Of a stretch of DNA of 13,896 bases, positions 1 through 6,252 are shown one piece after another. Position numbers and translations under genes: made by a program. The notes under the pieces are model-generated. The model was not told the origin of the DNA. It saw nothing but the letters and a program-made list of their open reading frames with translations, and did no database searches. This DNA is from Betaproteobacteria bacterium TMED156 (lineage in GTDB: Bacteria; Pseudomonadota; Gammaproteobacteria; Burkholderiales; Burkholderiaceae_A), in contig NHHF01000043.1 of the NCBI GenBank assembly GCA_002171155.1, positions 1 through 13,896 of the forward strand, in the 5' to 3' direction. Position 1 is the stretch's first letter; each line of letters opens with the position of its first letter.

Positions 1-176
1 CACATTGGGATATATTCCCTGAAGAGTTATATCAAGGTTTAAAATTTATATTGCCTGTTACATTTGGAGGCATTGCATTATTTGTTGGAGGTTGGAAATT
101 TCCATATCCGACTGCAATAATAGTAATGGTTGTTAGTGTTGGTTTCCTAGTGTGGACAAGAAAGTGGTTTGAATAA
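1..176 (+). CDS. C-terminal part of a small membrane protein (5' end outside window)
   Basis: An open frame runs from the left edge (codons begin at base 3) to a TAA at 174-176, giving 57 visible residues. It reads as an amphipathic start (HWDIFPEEL) followed by two hydrophobic stretches (ILPVTFGGIALFVGG and PTAIIVMVVSVGFLVW) and a short basic-aromatic end (TRKWFE). Two membrane helices with a tight turn are likely. The stop shares its last base with the ATG of the next gene, so the two are probably translated together. I recognise no family. A small phage membrane or holin-like protein is possible, but there is no specific evidence for that. Confidence 0.6.
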   Translation, partial: HWDIFPEELYQGLKFILPVTFGGIALFVGGWKFPYPTAIIVMVVSVGFLVWTRKWFE

Positions 177-427
177 TGAATAATTTATTTAGAACTATTT
201 TAATTTACGAAGCACTTGCATTTGCAATATGGAACATAATGGTAAGAACACAATCAGATTATGAGATGTGGTTATTTGATAACATTCATAAGACAATGTA
301 TATTATGTTATCGTCAGCACTATTGATAGCAACCATTGTTTACGTTGCAAAGGTTATTGGTAGAAAATTAAAAACACCTAAGATCTTAGAACAAGATCCA
401 AGGAAGCCAGGAGGAGGTACACAGTAA
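176..427 (+). CDS. Small two-helix membrane protein, unknown function
   Basis: This 83-residue protein has one hydrophobic segment near the N-terminus (about residues 5-22) and a second at about 41-60. A basic stretch follows (GRKLKTPK), then a flexible Pro/Gly-rich end (PRKPGGGTQ). The ATG overlaps the upstream stop by one base, and its own TAA overlaps the next ATG by one base, so it lies in a tightly coupled string of small genes. I recognise no family. It is probably a phage inner-membrane protein, with the positive C-terminal tail likely cytoplasmic by the positive-inside rule. Confidence 0.65.
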   Translation: MNNLFRTILIYEALAFAIWNIMVRTQSDYEMWLFDNIHKTMYIMLSSALLIATIVYVAKVIGRKLKTPKILEQDPRKPGGGTQ

Positions 428-615
428 TGTTGAAAGATTGGAGCCCTCTTATAGTTGCAATTATACTTGCCGCAGGAATAATTTGTGGAACAGTTTTTAC
501 TGATTATCCTGAGAAATGGTTCAGACATGATATGAGTTGTGATGGAACAATTGGTGGCGGATGTGTTTGCACTGAAGAGTCAGACAGTTTATTATGTAAT
601 ATTAAAAACAGTTAG
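427..615 (+). CDS. Small single-helix protein with Cys-containing C-terminal part
   Basis: This 62-residue protein has an N-terminal hydrophobic helix (about residues 7-24, with a Lys at position 3) and then a polar domain with cysteines at 38, 46, 48 and 57. A further Cys (20) lies in the helix. The arrangement suggests a membrane anchor with a small disulfide-bonded or metal-binding exposed domain. The segment before Cys20 (GII) does not fit a lipobox, so a lipoprotein is unlikely. The ATG overlaps the previous stop (TAATG), and a purine-rich GGAGGAGG-like stretch at about 409-417 serves as ribosome binding site. The function is unknown. Confidence 0.6.
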   Translation: MLKDWSPLIVAIILAAGIICGTVFTDYPEKWFRHDMSCDGTIGGGCVCTEESDSLLCNIKNS

Positions 616-624
616 GAGAATAAT

Positions 625-798
625 ATGGACGCACAATATATAGAAGACAAATTAGCTACATTAAGAGAAGAAAGAAAAGAATTGCAATCTCAGTTGCAAT
701 ATGCATTTAATGATGTTACAGTAGAGAAACTAGAAGAAGAAATACGTGAACTAGATCACTCAATTCAAGTCATATCAGGATGGAAACCAAATGAGTAA
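625..798 (+). CDS. 57-residue coiled-coil protein
   Basis: ATG at 625 is preceded by AGGAG at 614-618. The frame ends with TAA at 796-798. The protein (MDAQYIEDKLATLREE...) is almost entirely charged helix with heptad-like Leu/Ile spacing (LATLREERKELQSQL, then VEKLEEEIRELDHSI) and a break at YAFNDVT. It should fold as a short antiparallel helical hairpin or coiled coil. Its last 8 bases overlap the next gene. The good ribosome binding site, compact spacing and gene-like codon use support a real gene. Its function is unknown. Confidence 0.65.
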   Translation: MDAQYIEDKLATLREERKELQSQLQYAFNDVTVEKLEEEIRELDHSIQVISGWKPNE

Positions 799-1054
799 AA
801 TTATAAACATTAAAGAGCATCAGATTAAAAGAAGACATAAAAATTTAAAATCAGCTGATGCAGTAACTAAAAGTAGTGTAGAAGCTTTGCTACATAAATT
901 ACATGATTTAGATTTTCCAATTGAAGATGCACATTTCCAACAAGATCTTGCTTTGGCTTTTAAATTTATACATGCCGCTATATCAAAACATTATGGGTTA
1001 GATAATCCTTTTTATAGTGCTATTGATAGATTTAAAAAAGACATCAATTGGTAA
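791..1054 (+). CDS. Hypothetical protein, 87 residues
   Basis: The product starts with a basic region (KEHQIKRRHKNLKSADA), followed by a helical segment with alternating hydrophobic residues (VEALLHKLHDLDFPIEDAHF). It ends in an aromatic part (FIHAAISKHYG, then FKKDINW). There is no membrane segment and no catalytic motif I recognise. It overlaps the preceding coiled-coil gene by 8 bases and ends one base before the next ATG, which suggests coupled translation of the three small genes from 625 to 1331. Confidence 0.65.
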   Translation: MSKIINIKEHQIKRRHKNLKSADAVTKSSVEALLHKLHDLDFPIEDAHFQQDLALAFKFIHAAISKHYGLDNPFYSAIDRFKKDINW

Positions 1055-1055
1055 G

Positions 1056-1331
1056 ATGATTACCGAACAAGAATATTATAAATTAAAAGAATATTACGAT
1101 CACCAAAGATTACGTGAATATAATAGAGAAAAAATTTATAACGAAATAAAAGAATTTTTAGATCGAGTAGATAAAATGACCAAAGAAGAAGGAGACGAAA
1201 ATCCATTAGAAAACAGTCTTGATACTATGTTTGAAAAAGCATGGGCAGAAATGCAAGAAAAAGATTGGGATTTTCCTATTCCAGTTGGTTGGAAGCCTGA
1301 AGATAAAAAATGGAGATTATGGAACGAATAA
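1056..1331 (+). CDS. Hypothetical charged protein, 91 residues
   Basis: I chose ATG 1056 (MITEQEYYKLKEYYDHQ) because it follows the preceding stop by one base. The longer in-frame start at 1017 would overlap the previous gene by 38 bases without need. The product is highly charged and helical up to about residue 65 and ends in a Trp- and Pro-rich part (WDFPIPVGWKPEDKKWRLW). The last part of the 57-residue protein encoded at 625-798 is similar in tone (ISGWKPNE), but I cannot claim homology. The function is unknown. Confidence 0.6.
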   Translation: MITEQEYYKLKEYYDHQRLREYNREKIYNEIKEFLDRVDKMTKEEGDENPLENSLDTMFEKAWAEMQEKDWDFPIPVGWKPEDKKWRLWNE

Positions 1332-1333
1332 TG

Positions 1334-1365
1334 TTGATTTTTTATTTTAATGATAGTAGTATAAA
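1334..1365 (+). promoter_or_regulatory. Possible weak sigma70-like promoter before the SGNH gene
   Basis: The 37-base gap ahead of the gene at 1369 contains TTGATT (1334-1339) and, further on, TAGTATAAAA (1357-1366). A TATAAA -10 box would sit at 1360-1365, about 20 bases from the -35 box, which is longer than the preferred 17. The stretch is very T-rich. This is suggestive only. Confidence 0.22.
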
Positions 1366-1368
1366 AGA

Positions 1369-2355
1369 ATGAATAAGATAGTATGTTTAGGAACAAGTCA
1401 TACGTTTGGTGGGGCAGAAGGAGTTCCATATTCTTTTGATCAAGGCTGGCCAGGACAATTAAGTTCTTACCTACAAAAAAATAATGTAGATAATTATATT
1501 TTTAATGGAGGTGAAAGTTCTTTTTCATCTTTCTTTTATCCAACTAAAATTTTAAACTTTTATAAAGAGTACAAACCAGATATGTTTGTAATAGAAGTAC
1601 CAGACACTGATAAAGTTGATGTAGAAATTTCAAGTCATATTACAGGAACATACATTAACAAGCAAGAAAATTATCATCCAATATATTCAAGACAACGTGT
1701 GTTAACCAAGAACTGGGAACGCGGTCAACAATATGGATGGCCAAATAGAAAAAGTCTTTCGAAACAAGAATGCGTTGATTTTTATCATGGATCAGATACT
1801 AAAGCATCTGTGCGTGATTTCTTTAAAGGAAAAACAACATGGACAGTTGAAAGTTTTTATAAGAGTGCAAATTTAAGTGATCATGAAAGAGACAATGTAA
1901 AAAAGAAATTTGATGAACTTTATAAAGCACTTGGTAGTAATGATGAACAATTTAAAAATATGTTAATTTATTGTTACTTTTATTCAGTGTTTATGGATAT
2001 GAGTGATATGGATATTTCTTTGTACCTTGCGAATATGATGAACATTATTAATACTTTAAAATCTTTAGATGTCAAGTTTTTATTGTTTACGCATTGTCCA
2101 AAGTTATATTATGATAATCATATATTTAAAGACACGTATGAATCATTTATTAATAAAAAAAATTATTGGCTTAATGAAACAATGGACTGGAATTTTATTG
2201 AGTGGGCAAAGCAACAAGCTGGAGATAAAAAAACGTTCGATGAAATGCATTCAGATAAAATACATTTTAAACCAGAAGTTTATACAACATTCATAAACCA
2301 ATTACTAGGACCACAGGTTACTAATAAATTAAAGGAAAAACAAAATGCGTATTAA
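1369..2355 (+). CDS. SGNH/GDSL-hydrolase-like protein
   Basis: The 328-residue protein opens with IVCLGTSHTFGG, matching block I of SGNH hydrolases (small hydrophobic strand, G-x-S, nucleophile Ser10). Near the end, HSDKIHFKPEVY gives the family's D-x-x-H pair (Asp296, His299) followed by the usual helix. A Gly-rich turn (FNGGESSFSS) lies where block II is expected. A clear block III Asn was not found, so the active site is only partly supported. No signal peptide is seen, so it is likely cytoplasmic or virion-borne. The family includes esterases and carbohydrate deacetylases; the substrate here is unknown. Its last 11 bases overlap guaC, so the two are likely co-translated. Confidence 0.65.
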   Translation: MNKIVCLGTSHTFGGAEGVPYSFDQGWPGQLSSYLQKNNVDNYIFNGGESSFSSFFYPTKILNFYKEYKPDMFVIEVPDTDKVDVEISSHITGTYINKQENYHPIYSRQRVLTKNWERGQQYGWPNRKSLSKQECVDFYHGSDTKASVRDFFKGKTTWTVESFYKSANLSDHERDNVKKKFDELYKALGSNDEQFKNMLIYCYFYSVFMDMSDMDISLYLANMMNIINTLKSLDVKFLLFTHCPKLYYDNHIFKDTYESFINKKNYWLNETMDWNFIEWAKQQAGDKKTFDEMHSDKIHFKPEVYTTFINQLLGPQVTNKLKEKQNAY

Positions 2356-3397
2356 TACAGAACCAAAACTTAATTTTGATGACGTATTGTTAGAACCAAA
2401 ACGTAGTACACTATCAAGTCGAAAAGATGTCGACATGACAAGAAAATTTACATTTAGAAATTCAGGAAAAGTTGTAAACTTTTTACCTATCTTTGCTTCC
2501 AATATGGATGGTGTTGGTACTTTCTCTATGGCAAGAGTTTTACAAGAACATAAAATGATGACTGTGATCACAAAATCAACAACAGTTGATCAATGGAGAC
2601 AAGCAGTAGGTAACGGTGTGAGATTACAAAGTGTTAGTGTATGCACAGGTACAAATAAAATGTGGGATCCTGAAGCAGATGATTATCGAAATATGCAAGA
2701 AGTTTTACAATCATTTCCAGACATTAAATTTATCACGGTTGATGTCGCAAACGCATATCATGAAAACTTTGTGGACTTTATCAAACGTGTAAGAGATGAA
2801 TTCCCAGATAAAGTAATTATTGCTGGTAATGTTGTCACTCCTGAGATGACAGAAGAGTTAATTATTAACGGTGCTGACGTTGTTAAAATTGGTATTGGTC
2901 CAGGATCAGTATGTACAACAAGGACGATGACCGGGGTAGGAGTACCACAGTTTTCAGCAATACTTGATTGTGCAGATGCGGCCAATGGAGTTGATGGACA
3001 CATAATGGCAGATGGTGGTTGTGTGTATCCTGGAGATATTGCAAAAGCATTTGGCGGTGGAGCTCACATGGTTATGATTGGAGGAATGTTAGCGGGTCAT
3101 GATGAATCAGAACAGCAAGTTATAGATGGAAATGTGGAATTTTATGGAATGAGTTCAGATCGTGCAAGAGAAAAACATGGTAAAAGAAAAGATGGTTACA
3201 GAGGTAATGAAGGCAGACACATTAAATTACCACATCGTGGTCCTGTACAATCGACTGTAGAAGATATTTTAGGCGGGGTAAGGAGTGCTTGTACATATAT
3301 TGGTGCTAGACGTTTAAAAGATATGCCCAAGTGTGCAAGTTTTGTAACAGTGCATAACAACATAAACAAAGTTTATGAACGTTATACAGTAAAGTAA
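2345..3397 (+). CDS. guaC: GMP reductase
   Basis: GMP reductase converts GMP to IMP and ammonia using NADPH. The 350-residue protein is about the length of E. coli GuaC (347) and lacks the CBS domains of most IMP dehydrogenases. Recognisable elements are LNFDDVLLEPKRSTL near the N-terminus, NMDGVGTF (53-60), DVANAY, IIAGNVVT (158-165), the catalytic loop GIGPGSVCTT with Cys190, MADGGC and FGGGA, and FYGMSS. Glu289 in GNEGRHIKLPHRGPV matches the catalytic Glu of the reductase. LGGVRSACTYIGA near the C-terminus is also typical of GuaC. The start overlaps the upstream gene and is preceded by AAAGGAA (2331-2337). prs follows after 11 bases. It is a host-derived auxiliary metabolic gene. Confidence 0.95.
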   Translation: MRINTEPKLNFDDVLLEPKRSTLSSRKDVDMTRKFTFRNSGKVVNFLPIFASNMDGVGTFSMARVLQEHKMMTVITKSTTVDQWRQAVGNGVRLQSVSVCTGTNKMWDPEADDYRNMQEVLQSFPDIKFITVDVANAYHENFVDFIKRVRDEFPDKVIIAGNVVTPEMTEELIINGADVVKIGIGPGSVCTTRTMTGVGVPQFSAILDCADAANGVDGHIMADGGCVYPGDIAKAFGGGAHMVMIGGMLAGHDESEQQVIDGNVEFYGMSSDRAREKHGKRKDGYRGNEGRHIKLPHRGPVQSTVEDILGGVRSACTYIGARRLKDMPKCASFVTVHNNINKVYERYTVK

Positions 3398-3408
3398 TAG
3401 GGGGATAA

Positions 3409-4344
3409 ATGAAAATTATTGCTGGCCAGTCAAACACACTTTTGGCTGAAGAAATTGCTGAACATTGTTTTACCACAGTTGTTCCAGCAAACATAAGTAG
3501 ATTTGCAGACGGTGAATGTTCAGTTGAATTATTAGAGAATGTTCGAGGAGAAGATTGTTTTATAATCCAATCAACCAGTTCACCTGTAAATGACAACCTA
3601 ATGGAATTATTAATTATAATTGACACATTAAAAAGATCATCAGCAAAAAGGATTACCGCAGTGATGCCATACTTTGGATATGCAAGGCAAGATCGTAAAA
3701 GTGCATCACGTACTCCAATAAGTGCCAAACTGGTTGCTAACCTAATTACCAAAGCAGGTGCAGATAGAATTTTAACAATGGATCTCCATGCAGGTCAGAT
3801 ACAAGGATTTTTTGATATACCTGTTGATGATTTAACATCAAGAATTCTTTTTACCAAGGACATAAAGAAAAAATTAAGATCTGAATCAACAAAAACTGTA
3901 TTTGTTTCTCCGGACGCGGGAGGAGTTGTTCGTGCTAGAAAATTTGCAGATTCATTCAATGGCATGATAGCAATTGTTGACAAAAGAAGATCGAGGCCAG
4001 GTGTTAGTGAAGCTATGCATGTGATTGGTAGTGTGAAAGATAAACACGCAATACTTGTTGATGATATGGTAGATTCCGGAGGCACACTTTGCAATGCGGC
4101 AAAAATATTATTAGCCAAAGGTGCAGTAAGTGTAAGGGCATACATCACCCATGGGGTGTTAACAAAAGATGCATGTAAAAAAATTCAAGAAAGCAAATTA
4201 GAAGAAGTTGTAATAACTGATTCGATAACTTATCGCTGTCCAGATGATATTACCAAAATAAGACAAGTGTCAGTCGATAAACTTATCGGAGAAGCAATAA
4301 GACGTGTAAGCAATGAGGAATCAGTAAGTTCTTTATTTGCGTAA
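3409..4344 (+). CDS. prs: Ribose-phosphate pyrophosphokinase (PRPP synthetase)
   Basis: The enzyme makes 5-phosphoribosyl 1-diphosphate from ribose 5-phosphate and ATP, the shared precursor for purines, pyrimidines and NAD. The 311 residues match class I bacterial enzymes (about 315). Visible motifs are the SRFADGE N-terminal segment (30-36), [11 protein letters not shown] (87-97), [11 protein letters not shown] with the catalytic-region His127, [11 protein letters not shown], and the PRPP-binding loop [10 protein letters not shown] (217-226). All key segments look intact. A strong AGGGGGA ribosome binding site lies at 3398-3404. It follows guaC closely and is probably on the same mRNA. Phage copies are known from marine myoviruses. 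Confidence 0.96.
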   Translation: MKIIAGQSNTLLAEEIAEHCFTTVVPANISRFADGECSVELLENVRGEDCFIIQSTSSPVNDNLMELLIIIDTLKRSSAKRITAVMPYFGYARQDRKSASRTPISAKLVANLITKAGADRILTMDLHAGQIQGFFDIPVDDLTSRILFTKDIKKKLRSESTKTVFVSPDAGGVVRARKFADSFNGMIAIVDKRRSRPGVSEAMHVIGSVKDKHAILVDDMVDSGGTLCNAAKILLAKGAVSVRAYITHGVLTKDACKKIQESKLEEVVITDSITYRCPDDITKIRQVSVDKLIGEAIRRVSNEESVSSLFA

Positions 4345-4352
4345 ACTTTTGA

Positions 4353-4360
4353 CTAAATAC
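4353..4360 (+). promoter_or_regulatory. Candidate T4-type late promoter (CTAAATAC)
   Basis: The octamer CTAAATAC lies 23 bases before the ATG at 4383 and fits the late-promoter pattern of T4-like phages (NATAAATA) with one change. A TTGACT sits at 4349-4354, but no good sigma70 -10 box is found at the right distance. It would drive the small gene at 4383 and the tRNA behind it. Confidence 0.35.
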
Positions 4361-4382
4361 TTGCATAAGATTGTGCAAGTAT

Positions 4383-4640
4383 ATGACAAATGAAAATACC
4401 AATTTAGATATCATTGATATTACACTTTTATTGCGTCAAAGAAGATGTAGAGAGTGTGTAGACGATGAACTGCGTAAGCAAGGTGTTGAGAAGCAGTATT
4501 ATTGCGACGTGGATGTAGCAGACCAAGATGGAGATGCTATTTTATTACCGTTTATTGTTAATCGAAAAACTGGAAGATTAATAGACGTACTGTACGATGA
4601 AAAAAACAACACAGTCCAAGCTCACATTATTCCGCAGTAG
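4383..4640 (+). CDS. Hypothetical protein, 85 residues, ending inside the tRNA gene
   Basis: ATG 4383 (MTNENTNLDIIDITLLL) is preferred over the in-frame TTG at 4371, which would place the start inside the promoter-like region. No clear ribosome binding site is seen for either. The product has an Arg/Cys cluster (RQRRCRECVDDELRK), a middle acidic part (YYCDVDVADQDGDA) and a beta-like end (LLPFIVNRKTGRLIDVLYD). The three cysteines do not form a classical zinc finger. Its final codons CCG CAG and the stop TAG lie in the acceptor stem and following bases of the tRNA at 4631. The function is unknown. Confidence 0.55.
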   Translation: MTNENTNLDIIDITLLLRQRRCRECVDDELRKQGVEKQYYCDVDVADQDGDAILLPFIVNRKTGRLIDVLYDEKNNTVQAHIIPQ

Positions 4641-4706
4641 CTCAGTTGGTAGAGCAGTTGACTGTTAATCAATTGGTCGCAGGTTCGAGTCCTGCCTGCG
4701 GAGCCA
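4631..4706 (+). tRNA. tRNA-Asn (anticodon GUU), CCA encoded
   Basis: All arms fold. The acceptor stem is TCCGCAG (4631-4637) with CTGCGGA (4696-4702), a perfect 7 bp. The D arm is GCTC...GAGC with the loop AGTTGGTA. The anticodon stem GTTGA/TCAAT carries the loop CTGTTAA with GTT at 4664-4666. The T stem is GCAGG/CCTGC with the loop TTCGAGT. The discriminator is G, followed by encoded CCA at 4704-4706. This is a functional-looking tRNA for AAU/AAC codons. The 5' end overlaps the last 10 bases of the upstream gene, and the next ATG starts 10 bases after CCA. Confidence 0.95.
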
Positions 4707-4716
4707 GAAAGCACTT

Positions 4717-4953
4717 ATGATTTATAGAAGAAAAAATACGCAAAAACGTAACAATAAAAACAAACCTGTAAAAACTTATAATCATGTTAGTGAACAACAA
4801 CCTAAAAAAGTAAAGGATCCTAAACGTCAAAGATTAATACAGGTTGAAGCTGAAATACAAGAACTAGTCCATAAACATGGATCTCATTCTCAAGAACAAA
4901 TGGACAAACTGATGCTAGAACGTTGGCAACTCAGATACCAACTTAATTTATAA
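4717..4953 (+). CDS. Small basic protein, 78 residues
   Basis: The N-terminal half is strongly basic and Asn/Gln-rich (RRKNTQKRNNKNK, then PKKVKDPKRQRL) and is probably disordered or nucleic-acid binding. The C-terminal half is a predicted helical hairpin (IQVEAEIQELVHKHG, then EQMDKLMLERWQLRYQL). It begins 10 bases after the tRNA CCA end, with AGAAAG (4706-4711) as a weak ribosome binding site, and is probably on the same transcript as the tRNA. I recognise no family. It may be a small internal or DNA-binding phage protein, which is inferred from charge only. Confidence 0.6.
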   Translation: MIYRRKNTQKRNNKNKPVKTYNHVSEQQPKKVKDPKRQRLIQVEAEIQELVHKHGSHSQEQMDKLMLERWQLRYQLNL

Positions 4954-4977
4954 AATACACAAAAAATTAACTATATA

Positions 4978-4985
4978 GATAAATA
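4978..4985 (+). promoter_or_regulatory. Candidate T4-type late promoter (GATAAATA)
   Basis: GATAAATA fits the T4-like late promoter box. With the start of transcription about 7 bases downstream of the box (near 4992), the mRNA would carry a leader of about 80 bases containing two hairpins before the structural gene at 5072. Confidence 0.55.
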
Positions 4986-5014
4986 AATTAAAGTACATAT
5001 ATTATCTATGACTA

Positions 5015-5045
5015 GGACGTGAGTCCGGACAGTCCAACAGGTTGG
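5015..5045 (+). promoter_or_regulatory. Structured leader with two tetraloop hairpins
   Basis: Hairpin 1 is GGAC-GTGA-GTCC (5015-5026), a 4-bp stem closed by a GNRA-type loop. Hairpin 2 is CCAA-CAGG-TTGG (5034-5045). Between them lies a second GGAC (5027-5030), followed by GTCC (5032-5035), so the two GGAC and two GTCC blocks can pair in alternative ways; GTCCGGAC (5023-5030) is self-complementary. The element lies between a late promoter and the ribosome binding site GGAGAAGAG (5063-5071). It may act in mRNA stability or translational control. I could not match it to a named ribozyme or riboswitch. Confidence 0.45.
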
Positions 5046-5071
5046 AAAAGAAGGGCTGACATGGAGAAGAG

Positions 5072-5743
5072 ATGGCAGTAACATATAATTTAAAAGGAAC
5101 GACTAATCCGTCGTTCAAAATTGGTAAAAATGGCGTTACACTAACGTCGATCGATGGAGAAACACTTCAAGTTGAAAGTACATCCACCGGATCAGCGTCA
5201 GGTCCCAATCTAGATTTATATAGAAACAGTTCAAGCCCAGCAGATTCAGATTACTTAGGTGAAATTAAATTCCAAGGTGAAAATGATGCAGGCGCCAAAA
5301 CAAACTATGCTAAAATAACAGGTAAAATTTTAGATGTCACAGATGGCACAGAAGATGGTATATTAGAGTTTGCTTTCCAAAAAGCAGGTTCAAACAACAT
5401 ATCAGCAAGATTCAGATCTGACAGTTTACAACTTATCAATGGTACAAATTTATACATAGGCGGAACTGGATCAATACAGTTTGAAGGTGCCAATGCAGAT
5501 GCACATGAAACATCATTACAAGTAACAGAACCTACAGCAGATAGAACAATCACATTACCAGATGAAACAGGTACAGTAGTTACTAAAGATTCAAACACTG
5601 GTGCTATTCAATTACCAGTAGGAACAACAGCAGAACGACCTGCATCTCCGTCAGTAGGAATGGTACGTTACAACACAACCACTAGCCACTTTGAAGGTTA
5701 TGACGGCAGTGCTTGGGTACACTTAGAAACTCAATACGGTTAA
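5072..5743 (+). CDS. Fibre-like phage structural protein
   Basis: This 223-residue protein has no membrane segment and is rich in Gly, Ser, Thr and Asn with beta-repeat character. The order is an N-terminal beta part (FKIGKNGVTLTSIDGE), a middle section (NLDLYRNSSSPADSDYLGEIKFQG) reminiscent of marine phage fibre and head-fibre proteins, then RTITLPDETGTVVTKD. It ends in a C-terminal module with LPVGTTAERPASPSVGMVRYN and FEGYDGSAW. That last module is common at the tip or trimerisation end of marine phage fibres. A late promoter and a strong ribosome binding site precede it. It probably forms a trimeric surface or tail-fibre component; the exact place on the virion is unknown. Confidence 0.75.
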   Translation: MAVTYNLKGTTNPSFKIGKNGVTLTSIDGETLQVESTSTGSASGPNLDLYRNSSSPADSDYLGEIKFQGENDAGAKTNYAKITGKILDVTDGTEDGILEFAFQKAGSNNISARFRSDSLQLINGTNLYIGGTGSIQFEGANADAHETSLQVTEPTADRTITLPDETGTVVTKDSNTGAIQLPVGTTAERPASPSVGMVRYNTTTSHFEGYDGSAWVHLETQYG

Positions 5744-5978
5744 TTCAACTAGGCCAACTTTGGCCAAATTATCCACAATTTTATTGTTTAAAAACAATAA
5801 CTTACATTGCTAAAATAACCTTATATTGGCGTCTTAATCCTATTTTAAGGGCTCTACAGCAGGTCATAAGTGTGCATTTATCACAAACACTGCAAAATAA
5901 ACAGAGCTTTTAATCTCTAATTAAACATACATTAAATAAGACATAGTTGATAATACATCGGCAATAAGGAGATTACTT
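5744..5978 (+). other. 235-base noncoding gap with inverted repeats
   Basis: No convincing gene is seen here. The only long open frame (to 5913) begins inside the fibre gene in another frame. The gap holds a GGCCA/TGGCC hairpin (5752-5765), an AT-rich palindrome TTATTGTTT-AA-AAACAATAA (5781-5800), and an AGTGT...ACACT repeat (about 5868-5891). Near the right end are TTAAATAAG-like and GATAAT-like sequences without a clear promoter, and the AAGGAG ribosome binding site (5966-5971) of the next gene. Confidence 0.5.
5752..5765 (+). terminator. Hairpin after the fibre gene, possible weak terminator
   Basis: GGCCA (5752-5756) and TGGCC (5761-5765) pair around the loop ACTT just 8 bases past the fibre stop. 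The following AAATTATCC is not a run of T, so intrinsic termination is doubtful. It may protect the 3' end of the late mRNA instead. Confidence 0.3.
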
Positions 5979-6203
5979 ATGTGGGATAAAATAATCAATG
6001 GCGTTAAAAAATTAACTGAAGTAGGAATTACGTTAATTGCATTTGGCGTTGTGCTACAAGTATTATTTGGTGACAAACTTATTGGTTTTTATGACCTTGA
6101 TGTTGTTGCGAATATAATTGCAATTGTTAACCAAATTGGAAGCAATGGGCTTGTAGGTTTAGTTGCTCTTTGGGTCCTTTACTGGATCTTTACTAAAAAA
6201 TAA
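5979..6203 (+). CDS. Small two-helix membrane protein, holin-like
   Basis: The 74 residues start with a basic amphipathic part (MWDKIINGVKKLTEVG). Helix 1 follows (ITLIAFGVVLQVLFG), then a short polar link (DKLIGFYDLD), helix 2 with a break (VVANIIAIVNQIGSNGLVGLVALWVLYWIF) and a basic end TKK. Size, two or three membrane segments and a Lys tail are compatible with a phage holin, but no endolysin gene is adjacent and other small phage membrane proteins look similar. It has a strong AAGGAG ribosome binding site and is followed by a strong terminator, so it ends a transcription unit. Confidence 0.7.
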   Translation: MWDKIINGVKKLTEVGITLIAFGVVLQVLFGDKLIGFYDLDVVANIIAIVNQIGSNGLVGLVALWVLYWIFTKK

Positions 6204-6214
6204 CACAATCTAAC

Positions 6215-6251
6215 AAGGTGCTCGAATATTCGGGCACCTTCCTTTTAATTT
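6215..6251 (+). terminator. Rho-independent terminator
   Basis: AAGGTGCTCGAA (6215-6226) pairs with TTCGGGCACCTT (6229-6240) in a near-perfect stem with one T-G wobble. It is followed by CCTTTTAATTT. This is the strongest terminator in the window, 11 bases after the stop of the gene at 5979. It separates that gene from the 6287 transcription unit. Confidence 0.85.
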
Positions 6252-6252
6252 A

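Noticed and set aside
427..615. Lipoprotein or outer-membrane spanin
   Set aside because: The residues before Cys20 are Gly-Ile-Ile; a lipobox needs a small residue directly before the Cys. No spanin partner with a periplasmic coiled coil is next to it.
2345..3397. IMP dehydrogenase instead of GMP reductase
   Set aside because: No CBS domain insert, the length is that of GuaC, and the C-terminal region (Glu289, IKLPHRGPV) follows the reductase pattern.
3306..3752. 148-residue open frame on the - strand
   Set aside because: It lies opposite guaC and prs, both certain genes, and has no ribosome binding site or recognisable motif; it is a shadow.
4631..4706. tRNA as a phage attachment site
   Set aside because: The tRNA is complete with its own CCA, no integrase gene or duplicated 3' end is seen, and the neighbourhood is that of a lytic T4-like phage.
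5011..5071. Hammerhead or other self-cleaving ribozyme in the leader
   Set aside because: The CUGANGA and GAAA core elements of the hammerhead are absent, and I could not fit another ribozyme consensus by eye; only the hairpins are claimed.
5713..5913. 66-residue + strand open frame
   Set aside because: It starts inside the fibre gene in another frame, has no ribosome binding site, and its product looks like random translation of AT-rich DNA.
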